A stretch of 14,350 nucleotides of DNA from Myxococcales bacterium (GTDB taxonomy: Bacteria; Myxococcota; Polyangia; Fen-1088), in NCBI GenBank assembly GCA_003155465.1, contig PMCR01000205.1, positions 140-14,489 on the forward strand. Direction: 5' to 3'. Shown piece by piece: positions 1 to 8,300 of this stretch. Position 1 is the stretch's first letter. Every line of letters begins with the position of its first letter. The notes under the pieces are model-generated. The model saw only the letters and a program-made list of their open reading frames with translations, had not been told where the DNA came from and searched no databases. The position numbers and the translations under genes were made by a program.

Positions 1-2265
1 CGGGCCACGGCCGCCTTGGCGGAACTGGCCTGGGTCCGCAAGGACTGGACCGTCGCCTTGCCATTGCTGGAAAACCTGGCCGGCTCGGCCAAGGACGCGT
101 TGGACGAATCCGCTCGGCTTTGGCAGAAAGTCGCGTGGTCGGCGCAGATGTTGGGCGACATGGAGCGAGCTCGAGCGGGCTACCGCCGTTCGTATGCGGC
201 GCAGCCCACCTACTTGCCGACGTTGCAGTCGTGGTCGCAACTCGCCCGCACCCAGGGCTGGTGGCAGGACGTGTGCCAGATCGTACCGCGTCTGCTGTCC
301 CAAGCCGGCGACCGCCTGACCGCTGCCGAACGTGCGGATCACCTGTTCGGTCTCGGCAAGGCTCATCTTGCACTCCACAACGCGGAGACCGCCGCCGAGA
401 CCCTCATGAAGGCGCTGGAACTGGCGCCAGGCCTCGCGGTTGCACGCGAGGCGCTGGCCGAGGCCAACGCCAGGATCGAAGGTCGCGGTCCGGCCAATGC
501 AGCGGTGCTGATTGAGCAGCTTCGACGGTTGCTGGGAGGGAACCTCTCACCCGACGAGCGGTTCGAGTATCTCTGCCGCGTGGGTCGTCTGCAGCGTGAA
601 GAGCTGCAGGATCACCGCGCCGCCTTGGAGACTTTCCTGCAGGCCTCCACCTTGCGGCCGGACGACCCGGATGTCCTGCACGAGTTGGTGGAGATTCACA
701 CCCTCAATGGCCACTGGTCGCGCGTCGTCCAGGCGCTTGAGCGGCTGGTGCGGGTGTCCTCGGGAGAGGACAAGGCACGCTACCTGGTGGCGACGGCCAA
801 CATTCTCAACTATGAGCTGGAAGCGCCTCTCGAAGCAGTCGATCTGTACAACCAGGCTCTGGACGAGAATCCGGATGATTCGCGCAGTTTCGAGCGCATC
901 CAGCGCATCTTGTCCGCGCGGCAGGATTGGCGCGGCCTGGCTCGGGCCTATCGTCGCATGATTCGGCGATTGGGCGCCAATCCTTCGCCGGACAAGCGGT
1001 CTTGGCTTCTGGGCTTGTGGCGGGGCCTGGCCGACCTTTGCTCGCGGTATCTGCGCGACATCCCCGCGGCCGCTGCCGCGTACGAGGTGTGCGTATCTCT
1101 GGCTCCCGAAGATGTGCAACACCGCGAAGCCCTGGCCAAGGCCTACGAGGCCCAGGGGCCGGCCATGTTCAGTCAGGCCGTGAAGACGCGCGAACATCTG
1201 CTGGGCCTTTCGACCAATGCCGACCAAGCGGCGAAGCATATCCGGGCTCTGGCCAACCTCTACCGCGGGCAGCGAAAGTATGATCGGGTGTTCTGTGCGT
1301 GTGGTGGCCTCAGCGTGCTGATGAAGGCCGATGTCCGCGAGCGCGGCTACTACGAGAACAACGCCTTGCCCAGCGTTCCCCTGGCGACCAGCATGTTGAC
1401 GGAAGCTCAGTGGCAAGGCTGCATTTTGTCCGCGCGCGAGGATCGCCGCATCTCCCAGTTGCTGGCCGCGGTCAGCGCGGCGGTACTCATGACGCGCGTT
1501 CAGGATGCGGCTTCATATGGACTGGATCCCTGCTATCGCCAGGATCCGAACGACCAAAGGTCCCTCCTGGGGCGCATCCTAGTCTACACCAGTCGCTTCA
1601 TCGGTGTACCCATGCCCGCCGTGTACGCGCCTCCCGGGGCACCGGGCGAGATCGATCTCGTCGTTCTGCAGGATGGCAACCAGCCCGTGCTTGCGTTCGT
1701 GCTGGGGCGTGACCTGACTGTGGGCCGGACGGATCGCGAGCTGGCATTCTTCCTCAGCAAACGGCTGGTGGGACTGCGCGCCGATCGCTGCCTGCTCTGG
1801 CCGCGCCTGGTGTCCACCAAGGGCGAACTGCGCGCCATCTTGGGCGCGGCGATTGCGTTGGTAAGTCCAGGCTACAAATTGCCCGAGGCCGATCCCAGGG
1901 CGGTGCGCCAGTATCTCGCGTATCTGCACCGTGTGTTGCCGACCACCCAAATGGCACCCATCGCATCCGCAGTCGAGTCGTTGCTGTCAGGCGCGGACGG
2001 CGTCGATTTGGATGGTTGGATTTTGGCGGTCGAAGAGAGCGCCAATCGCGCGGGGCTTCTCGCCTGCGGTGACGTCATGGCGGCGGCACGGGAAATTGTC
2101 AAGGAAGCACGCGTGCGCAGGTCTCGCCCCGAAGATCCAATCCTGGCTTTGGTCAGCTGGGGCTGCTCCTCTGACTACTTCAACCTGCGCGCGCAGCTTG
2201 GCTTGGCCCTGATCTCGGAAGAAGACAAGACACCACTGGTTGCGCGCACCTACCGGGATTTCTAG
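1..2265 (+). CDS. TPR solenoid protein with unnamed C-terminal domain (5' truncated by window)
   Basis: The frame is open from base 1, so the true start lies upstream; the TTG at 16 is an internal Leu. The visible 754 residues split in two. About residues 1-425 are TPR-like helical repeats with the typical proline at repeat ends (LAPGL, RPDDPDV, NPDDS, LAPED). A Trp opens a repeat at window residues 88, 239 and 310, a spacing of about 71-75 or a multiple of it; the giant TPR protein at 5333-13174 shows the same pattern. About residues 430-740 are not TPR: a mixed domain with a cluster around RELAFFLSKRLVGLRAD and LLWPRLVSTKGEL. I recall similar domains at the ends of myxobacterial TPR proteins but cannot name it. 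No HExxH or other catalytic motif is visible. No membrane segment is seen in the visible part. The likely role is a protein-interaction scaffold. The TAG stop is 15 bp from the convergent fhs stop. Confidence 0.85.
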   Translation, partial: RATAALAELAWVRKDWTVALPLLENLAGSAKDALDESARLWQKVAWSAQMLGDMERARAGYRRSYAAQPTYLPTLQSWSQLARTQGWWQDVCQIVPRLLSQAGDRLTAAERADHLFGLGKAHLALHNAETAAETLMKALELAPGLAVAREALAEANARIEGRGPANAAVLIEQLRRLLGGNLSPDERFEYLCRVGRLQREELQDHRAALETFLQASTLRPDDPDVLHELVEIHTLNGHWSRVVQALERLVRVSSGEDKARYLVATANILNYELEAPLEAVDLYNQALDENPDDSRSFERIQRILSARQDWRGLARAYRRMIRRLGANPSPDKRSWLLGLWRGLADLCSRYLRDIPAAAAAYEVCVSLAPEDVQHREALAKAYEAQGPAMFSQAVKTREHLLGLSTNADQAAKHIRALANLYRGQRKYDRVFCACGGLSVLMKADVRERGYYENNALPSVPLATSMLTEAQWQGCILSAREDRRISQLLAAVSAAVLMTRVQDAASYGLDPCYRQDPNDQRSLLGRILVYTSRFIGVPMPAVYAPPGAPGEIDLVVLQDGNQPVLAFVLGRDLTVGRTDRELAFFLSKRLVGLRADRCLLWPRLVSTKGELRAILGAAIALVSPGYKLPEADPRAVRQYLAYLHRVLPTTQMAPIASAVESLLSGADGVDLDGWILAVEESANRAGLLACGDVMAAAREIVKEARVRRSRPEDPILALVSWGCSSDYFNLRAQLGLALISEEDKTPLVARTYRDF

Positions 2266-2284
2266 TACTACTGTGTTGTACTAG
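2262..2284. terminator. Dyad spanning two convergent stop codons, possible bidirectional terminator
   Basis: CTAGTAC (2262-2268) is perfectly inverted as GTACTAG (2278-2284), with a 9-nt loop. The left arm contains the TAG stop of the upstream TPR gene and the right arm contains the TAG stop of fhs on the other strand. Three of the seven pairs come free because both genes end in TAG, and the stem is AT-containing with no following T-tract, so terminator strength is doubtful. Its position between convergent genes is what supports the call. Confidence 0.3.
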
Positions 2285-3921
2285 CTCAATCCGACGGCGC
2301 GTCCGTCTGGCAGTATCTTGATCCTCGCCGCCGCCGGCACCTTGGGCAGCCCGGGCATGGTCACGATATTCCCGCAGATAGCCACCACGAACCCCGCCCC
2401 TGCGGAAAGCCGCAGCTGGTTCACGGTGATGCGAAAGTCTCTGGGCCGGCCGAGGAGTTTGGGATTGTCGGAAAGGGAAAGCGGCGTCTTGGCTATGCAG
2501 ATCGGGAGGTTTCCGTAGCCACCCTTCTCGATGGTCGCAAGTTCGCTTCTGGCCTGGGCGTCGAAATCCACGCCTTGCGCCCCGTAGATCTTGGTGGCGA
2601 TGGTCGCGACCTTCTTCTCTATCGAATCAGTCAACGAATACAAGAATTTCAGTTTCTTCTTCCTGCTTGTTTCGACGACCTCAAGCACGGCTGTGGCCAG
2701 AGCGCCGGCTCCTTTCCCCCCGTTGCGGAAATTATCGCTGACCACGGCCCTGACCCCCTGCTTTTCGCAGAACCGCACGATGGCGTCCAAGTCGCTGGTC
2801 TTGTCGTCGTCGAACCGGTTGATCGCGACCACGGGTTCGACGCCGAAGAGACTGATGTTCTCGATGTGCTTGGCCAGGTTGCCCAGACCACCATGGGTCG
2901 ACAGTCCGCCATGATGGGCGATTGCCTTGGCCGTCGCCACGATCACGGCTGCGCTGGGAGTGAGCCCGGCACTGCGGCACTTGATATGGAAGAATTTCTC
3001 GGCGCCCAGGTCGGTACCAAATCCCGCCTCGGTCACGACATAGTCCGAAAGCTTCAGCGCCATGCGGGTGGCGATGGCACTATTGGTCCCCTGTGCGATA
3101 TTGGCGAAAGGACCCGCATGGACGAATGCCGGTGTGCCTTCGAGCGATTGCACGATGTTGGGGTTGATGGCGTCCCGCAAGAGCACCTGCATGGCGCCCA
3201 CGGCCTCGATGTCGCGCGGCCGAACCGGCTCACCCTTGAAGGTGTACGCAATCACCATTTCGCCGAGCCTGCGGCCAAGGTCGTGATAATCGGATGCGAG
3301 GCAGAGGATGGCCATCACCTCGGAGGCGGGCGTGATGTCGAAGCCGTCCTTTCGTGGAATGCCGTGCATGACGCCGCCAAGACCGATGAATATCTCGCGC
3401 AACGCCCGGTCGTTTAGGTCAATCACCCGACGCAGAACGATTCGGCGCGGATCGATCTGCAGGGCATTGCCATGCTGCAAGTGGTTGTCGAGCATGGCGG
3501 CCAGCAGGTTGTTCGCCTTTTCGACGGAGTACATGTCGCCGACAAAATGAAGATTGATGGCCTCCGACGGGCATACCTGTGAGCGTCCCGCCCCGGTGCC
3601 GCCGCCCTTGATACCGAAGTAAGGGCCCAACGAAGGCTCACGTATGCAGATGCATGACCGCTTGCCCAGATAGCGCAGGCCGTCTGCCAGGCCGATGGTG
3701 GTGGTAGTCTTGCCTTCGCCCTGGGGTGTGGGCGACATGGCCGACACGAGGATGAGCTTTCCCGAAGGCCGGTTCTTGCGCGCTTCAAGTTCGTCAATCG
3801 GCACCTTCGCGATGTAATGACCGTTCAGGTAGATCGTCTCGGGATCAAGACCGAGCTCCCTTGCCACTTCCTGAATGCGCCGGGGTGGAAGCTCGGTGCG
3901 CGTGTCGTTTGTCATCTCCAT
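2281..3921 (-). CDS. fhs: Formate--tetrahydrofolate ligase (divergent)
   Basis: This enzyme makes 10-formyl-THF from formate, ATP and THF in the cytoplasm, feeding purine and one-carbon metabolism. The 546 residues match the family over nearly full length: P-loop PTPQGEGKTTT (64-74), REPSLGP (94-100), INLHF-GD, RRVIDLNDRALR, GLGG, TPAFVHAGPFANIAQGTNS, DYVVTEAGFG-DLGAEKF, NLAKHIEN, and the C-terminal LSAGAGF and MPGLPK-PAA. The start at 3921 is chosen for an AGGAG 8 nt upstream and because homology begins near residue 15; an in-frame extension to 4098 is non-homologous. Oddities: the usual GIKGGAAGGGY is GIKGGGTGAGR (103-113), the usual VATVRALKMHGG is VATAKAIAHHGG (328-339), about 11 residues are missing just after that HGG, and the usual W-x-K-G-G-E-G is F-R-N-G-G-K-G (398-404). 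The family assignment is secure; full ligase activity is inferred. The gene stands alone, convergent with the left TPR gene and divergent from the exported-protein gene. Confidence 0.95.
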   Translation of the reverse strand: MEMTNDTRTELPPRRIQEVARELGLDPETIYLNGHYIAKVPIDELEARKNRPSGKLILVSAMSPTPQGEGKTTTTIGLADGLRYLGKRSCICIREPSLGPYFGIKGGGTGAGRSQVCPSEAINLHFVGDMYSVEKANNLLAAMLDNHLQHGNALQIDPRRIVLRRVIDLNDRALREIFIGLGGVMHGIPRKDGFDITPASEVMAILCLASDYHDLGRRLGEMVIAYTFKGEPVRPRDIEAVGAMQVLLRDAINPNIVQSLEGTPAFVHAGPFANIAQGTNSAIATRMALKLSDYVVTEAGFGTDLGAEKFFHIKCRSAGLTPSAAVIVATAKAIAHHGGLSTHGGLGNLAKHIENISLFGVEPVVAINRFDDDKTSDLDAIVRFCEKQGVRAVVSDNFRNGGKGAGALATAVLEVVETSRKKKLKFLYSLTDSIEKKVATIATKIYGAQGVDFDAQARSELATIEKGGYGNLPICIAKTPLSLSDNPKLLGRPRDFRITVNQLRLSAGAGFVVAICGNIVTMPGLPKVPAAARIKILPDGRAVGLS

Positions 3922-3929
3922 GGCGATTG

Positions 3930-3934
3930 CTCCT
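3930..3934 (-). promoter_or_regulatory. Ribosome binding site of fhs
   Basis: AGGAG on the minus strand lies 8 nt before the ATG at 3921. This spacing favours 3921 over the second ATG two codons downstream (3915, spacing 14) and over all upstream starts. Confidence 0.7.
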
Positions 3935-3958
3935 GTCAGGCAACGAAGTTTACCCCAT

Positions 3959-3981
3959 CTGCGCCCCTGCCGAGAGCGCAG
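3959..3981. repeat. Short dyad in the fhs leader
   Basis: CTGCGC (3959-3964) is inverted as GCGCAG (3976-3981) around an 11-nt spacer, about 38-60 nt upstream of the fhs start. It could be an operator half-site pair or a leader hairpin, or chance in GC-rich DNA. Confidence 0.25.
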
Positions 3982-4207
3982 TGAATTCTTCCCAAGGACA
4001 TCCGCAGCCGACCTCTTGCCCATCGCGAGCCCGACCGGCAACGCAGCCCCTGGTCGATCTGCCGTCGAGAGTGAGGTACGCCCTTTTTGCCATTCCACTT
4101 AAGTTCCGAGAGAGTATCCTGCCCGAAAAGGCCAGTTCTCGTGAGGGCGATGTCCATGGCTGAGTCGTTAGGCTTCACGATCCGTGTCCATCCGCCGCCC
4201 ACTGAAC

Positions 4208-4213
4208 AGGGAG
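4208..4213 (+). promoter_or_regulatory. Ribosome binding site of the exported-protein gene
   Basis: AGGGAG is 5 nt before the ATG at 4219. It decides the start: the longer in-frame opening (TTG at 4087) would place 44 unrelated residues in front of a clear signal peptide. Confidence 0.7.
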
Positions 4214-4218
4214 TGGAA

Positions 4219-5286
4219 ATGTCCAGACGGCAGAAGTTCTTGCTGCAACTCGCGTTGGTGATTCTTTCCGGTATCTGTGCCGGCGGTGTGGCGCTGTCTG
4301 CGCCCGGAAAGTCACCCGGCGCCGGAACCGTGTGGCGCCTGCACCGACATGTGGAACCCAAGGAAGGGGCGTTCACGGTGCTTCTGCCGGAGGGCTGGAT
4401 CTTCGACGGGGGCGTCGTGCGCTTGAATCCGGCCAGCGGCCCGATGAACTCGGTCGGCGCCAAGATCGAGTTCGCCGAAAAGAAGGACCCGGCCGGCACG
4501 GTGATGATGCACTGGCTTGCGAACCTCTCCTACAAGGACCCGCGCCTCTTGCCCGGGTTCCGGGTGGGCAGCAACTATATGGGCATGATTGTCCTGCCGG
4601 TGATGGACGCCCAGAGCTTCCTGTCCCAGTGGGTCTTCCCCAGGCAGCGGCCCCAGGCCCAGCACGTGCAGGTCGTGGACCACAAGCCTCTCAGCAAGCT
4701 TGTCCAGCAATACCGGCAGAAGGCCGCGCCGGGCCTTCCCAGCCGCTTCGACGGCGCCCTGCTCACGGTCACCTATGACGAGGGCGGCGTCCATTACAAG
4801 GAACAGATGGCGGCGGTCATCGAAGTTGTCGAAGGGCCCACGGGCTGGTGGACCAACCACGACACCCTCATGGTCCGCGCGCCTGCGGGCGAGTTCGAAA
4901 AGATGCGGCCGCTCTTCTCTGCCATCCAGGGATCGATCCAGGGCAACCCCCAATGGGTGGCCGGCGAGAGCCGCGGCGCCGCTCAGCGGGCCCACAATGC
5001 GCTCGCTACCCAGCGCCATCTTCAGCAGGAAGAACGCCAGATCGTGGACAACCGCCGCAAGGTCAACGCCGAGATCCGCCACGAGCACTGGCTCGACATC
5101 ACCAGCCAGGAGGAGTACGTCAATCCCCACACGGGAAAGGTCGAACTCGACTCCAACCAGTGGAAGAACCGCTGGCAGAGCGGCAATGGCGATGTCGTTC
5201 TGTCCAACGACCCCAACTACGATCCCAACCACGATCCTACTGCCGCCCACACCGACTTCCAACGCAGCGGAGTGCGGCCCCGGTAG
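4219..5286 (+). CDS. Exported protein of unknown function, PsbP/Mog1-like N-terminus
   Basis: The 355 residues begin with a Sec signal peptide: basic MSRRQK, hydrophobic LLQLALVILSGICAGGVAL, probable cleavage after LSA (about residue 28). Cys20 lies in SGIC, which is not a lipobox, so a periplasmic or secreted rather than lipid-anchored product is likely. Residues 49-245 contain AFTVLLPEGW, then alternating strands and a closing helix (APAGEFEKMRPLFSAIQGSI), ending in NPQW. This resembles the PsbP/Mog1-type fold but I cannot confirm it. Residues 252-290 are a charged, Gln/Arg-rich helix, possibly a coiled coil. Residues 298-337 carry EEYVNPHTGKVEL, NQWKNRW and DPNYDPN, a motif I recall at the ends of other bacterial exported proteins of unknown function. 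The tail is Asp/His/Pro-rich. No catalytic motif is seen. It is divergent from fhs and convergent with the giant TPR gene; no functional partner is evident. Confidence 0.85.
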   Translation: MSRRQKFLLQLALVILSGICAGGVALSAPGKSPGAGTVWRLHRHVEPKEGAFTVLLPEGWIFDGGVVRLNPASGPMNSVGAKIEFAEKKDPAGTVMMHWLANLSYKDPRLLPGFRVGSNYMGMIVLPVMDAQSFLSQWVFPRQRPQAQHVQVVDHKPLSKLVQQYRQKAAPGLPSRFDGALLTVTYDEGGVHYKEQMAAVIEVVEGPTGWWTNHDTLMVRAPAGEFEKMRPLFSAIQGSIQGNPQWVAGESRGAAQRAHNALATQRHLQQEERQIVDNRRKVNAEIRHEHWLDITSQEEYVNPHTGKVELDSNQWKNRWQSGNGDVVLSNDPNYDPNHDPTAAHTDFQRSGVRPR

Positions 5287-5330
5287 CAGTCCGTGGTGGA
5301 AATCCTTGCTGCTCTAGTGCCCCCGGGGCC
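5276..5330. terminator. GC-rich inverted repeat between convergent genes, possible terminator
   Basis: GGCCCCGG (5276-5283) is perfectly inverted as CCGGGGCC (5323-5330) with a 39-nt loop that contains a smaller pair, AGCAG (5285-5289) with CTGCT (5309-5313). It straddles the TAG of the exported-protein gene and ends just before the stop of the giant TPR gene. There is no T-tract, the loop is long and the right arm can self-pair, so this is a weak call resting mainly on position. Confidence 0.2.
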
Positions 5331-5332
5331 CG

Positions 5333-8300
5333 CTACTTCAGTTCGTCGAGCAGGGCCTTGGCCTCGGCCAGATCGGGATCCTCTTGCAGGGCACGCTTGA
5401 CGAAAATGATCGCGCGGGCTTTGTCGCGGCCTTTGTGGGCAATGCGGCCCAGACGGAAGTACGCCACGGCGCAAGCCTTGGCATCCTTGATCGGGTTCGC
5501 GGTCACCACCCGCAGGGCGCGCATGGCTAGTTCATCGTCGCCCGCGGCTTCGGCCAGGTCCGCCACCTCGCTGGCTATGGCCACACTCTTGCGGTCGGTA
5601 TCCAGCGCCTTCTTGAGCGCCTGCAATCGGCCGTCATCGTCCCCCTTGGCCGCGGCCAACCGGGCCTGGCGCTGATAGAGAGTCGCCAGCTCCTCGGCGC
5701 GGATAGTCTTGGCCTCCGACAGCAGGCCGCCGAGGACGTCCGAGCCGCGCTCCAGCTCGCCCATACCGATGCAGGTATCGACCAGCAGGGTGCGCGCGGC
5801 CCGTTCCGTCGGCCGAAGCGCCACGGCCTTGTCCAGTGCCTGCGCGGCCGCAGGAAACGCGCCGACACCGAGCATGGTCTCGGCCGCACGCACGAGCAGC
5901 CGGTAGCGCTCGCCTTCGTCGGTCTCCCCCTCGGCCATCTGGATTTGTAGCTGCGCAGCCTCGATGGCGTTGCCGCCAGCCTGAAGAAGCTGGGCCATCC
6001 GCGCCAGCACCGGGGCGTGCCCCGGCATCTGGCGCAGCACCTCCTGCAGCCAAGGGATGGCCTCGGCGCCCCGACCAATCTTCTCGCAGGCGTTGGCCAT
6101 GGCCAGGACGGCCTCGGCCTTGGCCTGGCCATGTTCCACCTGGGCCAGGCGCGACCATGCGCTCGCAGCGGCGTCCCAGCGCTCTTCGGCCTCGAAGCGG
6201 GCGCGCATGCTATGCAGGACCTCGCGGTCAGTGGGGTTGGCGTCAATCCAGTGGAAGAGAATCTCGTCCGACTGAGTTTCGTCGCCGGTTCCCCGCACCA
6301 CCTCGGCCAGTCGCAGGGTGGCGGCACGAGCCACGTCCAGATCGCCGGCGGCGGTCGCGCGTTCCGCGATGCGGGCCAACGTCTGGGTCAGGGGCAGTAC
6401 CATTTCGTGGGCGCCGAGAGCGAGGGCTTCCTCCATGTCCGCCACGGCGGCCGCCTCATCCCCGGCCGTCGCAGCCAATTCGGCACGCAAGCGGAGGAGA
6501 TCGGAGCGCCCTTCCTGGGCACTGCCCGCCAGCGCATCGGTGACGACGGATCTCGCGGCGGTCACGTCCCCGGAAGAGGCGAGCGAGGCGGTCAGCTCCC
6601 GCAACGTCTCAATGTCTCCCGGTGCGATTTCCATGGCCTGGCGCAGGCTTCGGGCAGCGCCCGCCTCGTCGCGCAGCTTGTCGCGCTGGATGCGGGCCGC
6701 CTGGTGCAACAGCCGGCCGGCCTGGTCCGCGTCTCCCACGCGCGCGGCCTCGTTGCACAGCAACTCCACCAGCTCCGGCCACAACTCGCGATCGCTGTAG
6801 TAGGTGGCCAGGCGTTGGAAGAGGTCCGGGTTGTCCGGACATCGACTTCGACCCAGCTCCAGGGCCCGTCGCGCACCGGCATCGTCGTGCAGGCGTGCGC
6901 GCAGTTCGGCGAGATCCGCCGCATGCGCGGCCGCTTCGGCTTCGCTCTCGCCGGCCAGGATCTCCTCGCTCAGGGCCGCGCGCTCCGCCAGCTCGTCCTG
7001 GCCAGACAGAAGCTCAAGCAAGGACAGCTGAAGTGATCGCCTGACCGCCGCATCAAAGAAGGGCGCGGCCAGCACCTGACGATAGACCTTCTTGGCGGAA
7101 GACGGATCGATCTTCTTGACCAGATCGTCCAACCGTAGCGCCAGAGTGGCCCGCCCGGCCGAGGCTGCCACGCCCTCACCACTGCCCAGCGCCTCGGACA
7201 AGAGAGCCACGGCTTGGCTCATCTCACCCCGCCGTTCATGAAGGTCAGCCAGTATGATGAGCCCCTCGGGGTGGCCCGGCTCCTCGGCCAACACCTCGCG
7301 CAGGATTGCCGTCGCCGCTTCCTCGGTCTTCTTCTCACCCATGAGGAACTTGGCCCAGATCATGCGGGCCGCGTTACGGTCGGATCGGGATATCAGCTTC
7401 TCCGCCAGCTCGCGCACCAGGCTCTCCAAAGCCGCCTGGTTTCCCAGCCCAGCGTACAGGCGCAAGAGCGGTTCCCAAACCTCGCGGTCCAATGGATAGA
7501 GGTTGCGTAGCTGCTCGAACAACCGAGCTGCGGCTGCGGCGCTTTCCGGGTGCTCCGCCGCGGCGTGTGCCATCTCACGTACCACCGGCGCCAGGCGCGG
7601 ATTGGGCCAGGCCTCGCGCGTGTCTTCCAGAATCCGCGTCACTCCGTTGAAATCGCCGCGACTGCGCAAGCGGCGCACAAGGTCCAAGATGGCCCAAGTG
7701 GCGTCGCGCAGGCCGCCGGGCGCACCGCGAGCCAGAGCGACCGCGCGCTCGAGCAGTTTCTCGGCTCTTGCTCCTTCGCCCAACGAGATGGCCAAGTCCA
7801 CCCCGTCGCGCGCGTCCTCGCTACGCGCGCCCGGCAGGGCGGCCCGCCGCTCGTAGAAGTCGAGCAGCACATGCTCGTCGGATGACGCCCGTGCCACCTT
7901 CTCGTAGACCGGCATCACCCGCGCCAAATCGGCTTCGGGCACGTGGGCCGCCCCCACCAGCGCCATGGCTCGCGTTAGGTCAGGCGCAAGGTCGACGGCC
8001 TCTGCCAGGGCGTCCAAGCCCTCATCTCTGGAGTCCTCCAGACCCAGGTGGCACTCGGCCACACGATAGAGAAGGTCGGCCTTCTCTGCCGGGGTGGTAG
8101 CAAGCTGGGACATGCGACGCAACTGCGCTGCGGCCCGTCGCTGCTCGGACTCATCGCCGACTCTCAGGCTCACCCGGGCCAGCCCCGTCAAGGCCTCGGC
8201 CAACCGTTGCCCGGTCTGCTCGACGCGGTGATAAAGCGCCGTGGCGCGCGCGACATCGCGCAGATCATGCTCCGCCGCCTCCCCAGCCCGCACCAACAGG

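Larger units (their letters stand above)
3922..4218. other. Divergent intergenic region between fhs and the exported-protein gene
   Basis: These 297 bp must hold the promoters of both divergent genes. I see no convincing -35/-10 pair on either strand. TTGCCA at 4087-4092 and TATCCT at 4115-4120 face the exported-protein gene but are 22 nt apart, too far for a standard sigma-70 promoter. I found no ZTP or THF riboswitch core upstream of fhs. Open frames crossing this region in either direction are extensions of the flanking genes without homology. Confidence 0.6.

Noticed and set aside
3922..4098. In-frame N-terminal extension of fhs
   Set aside because: 59 residues without family homology, and AGGAG correctly placed for the ATG at 3921.
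4087..4218. In-frame N-terminal extension of the exported-protein gene
   Set aside because: It would bury a clear signal peptide behind 44 unrelated residues; AGGGAG is placed for the ATG at 4219.
3922..4218. Riboswitch (ZTP or THF class) upstream of fhs
   Set aside because: These occur before folate genes in some bacteria, but I could not find the conserved ZTP core such as the CCGCC-TGGGC block or a THF-type fold on the minus strand.
4273..4280. Lipobox in the exported protein around Cys20
   Set aside because: The residues before Cys are S-G-I, which do not fit the L-[AS]-[GA]-C pattern; a standard signal peptidase I site after LSA fits better.
4312..5262. A 316-codon antisense open frame under the exported-protein gene
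   Set aside because: The sense gene has a signal peptide, ribosome site and recognisable motifs; the antisense frame has none.
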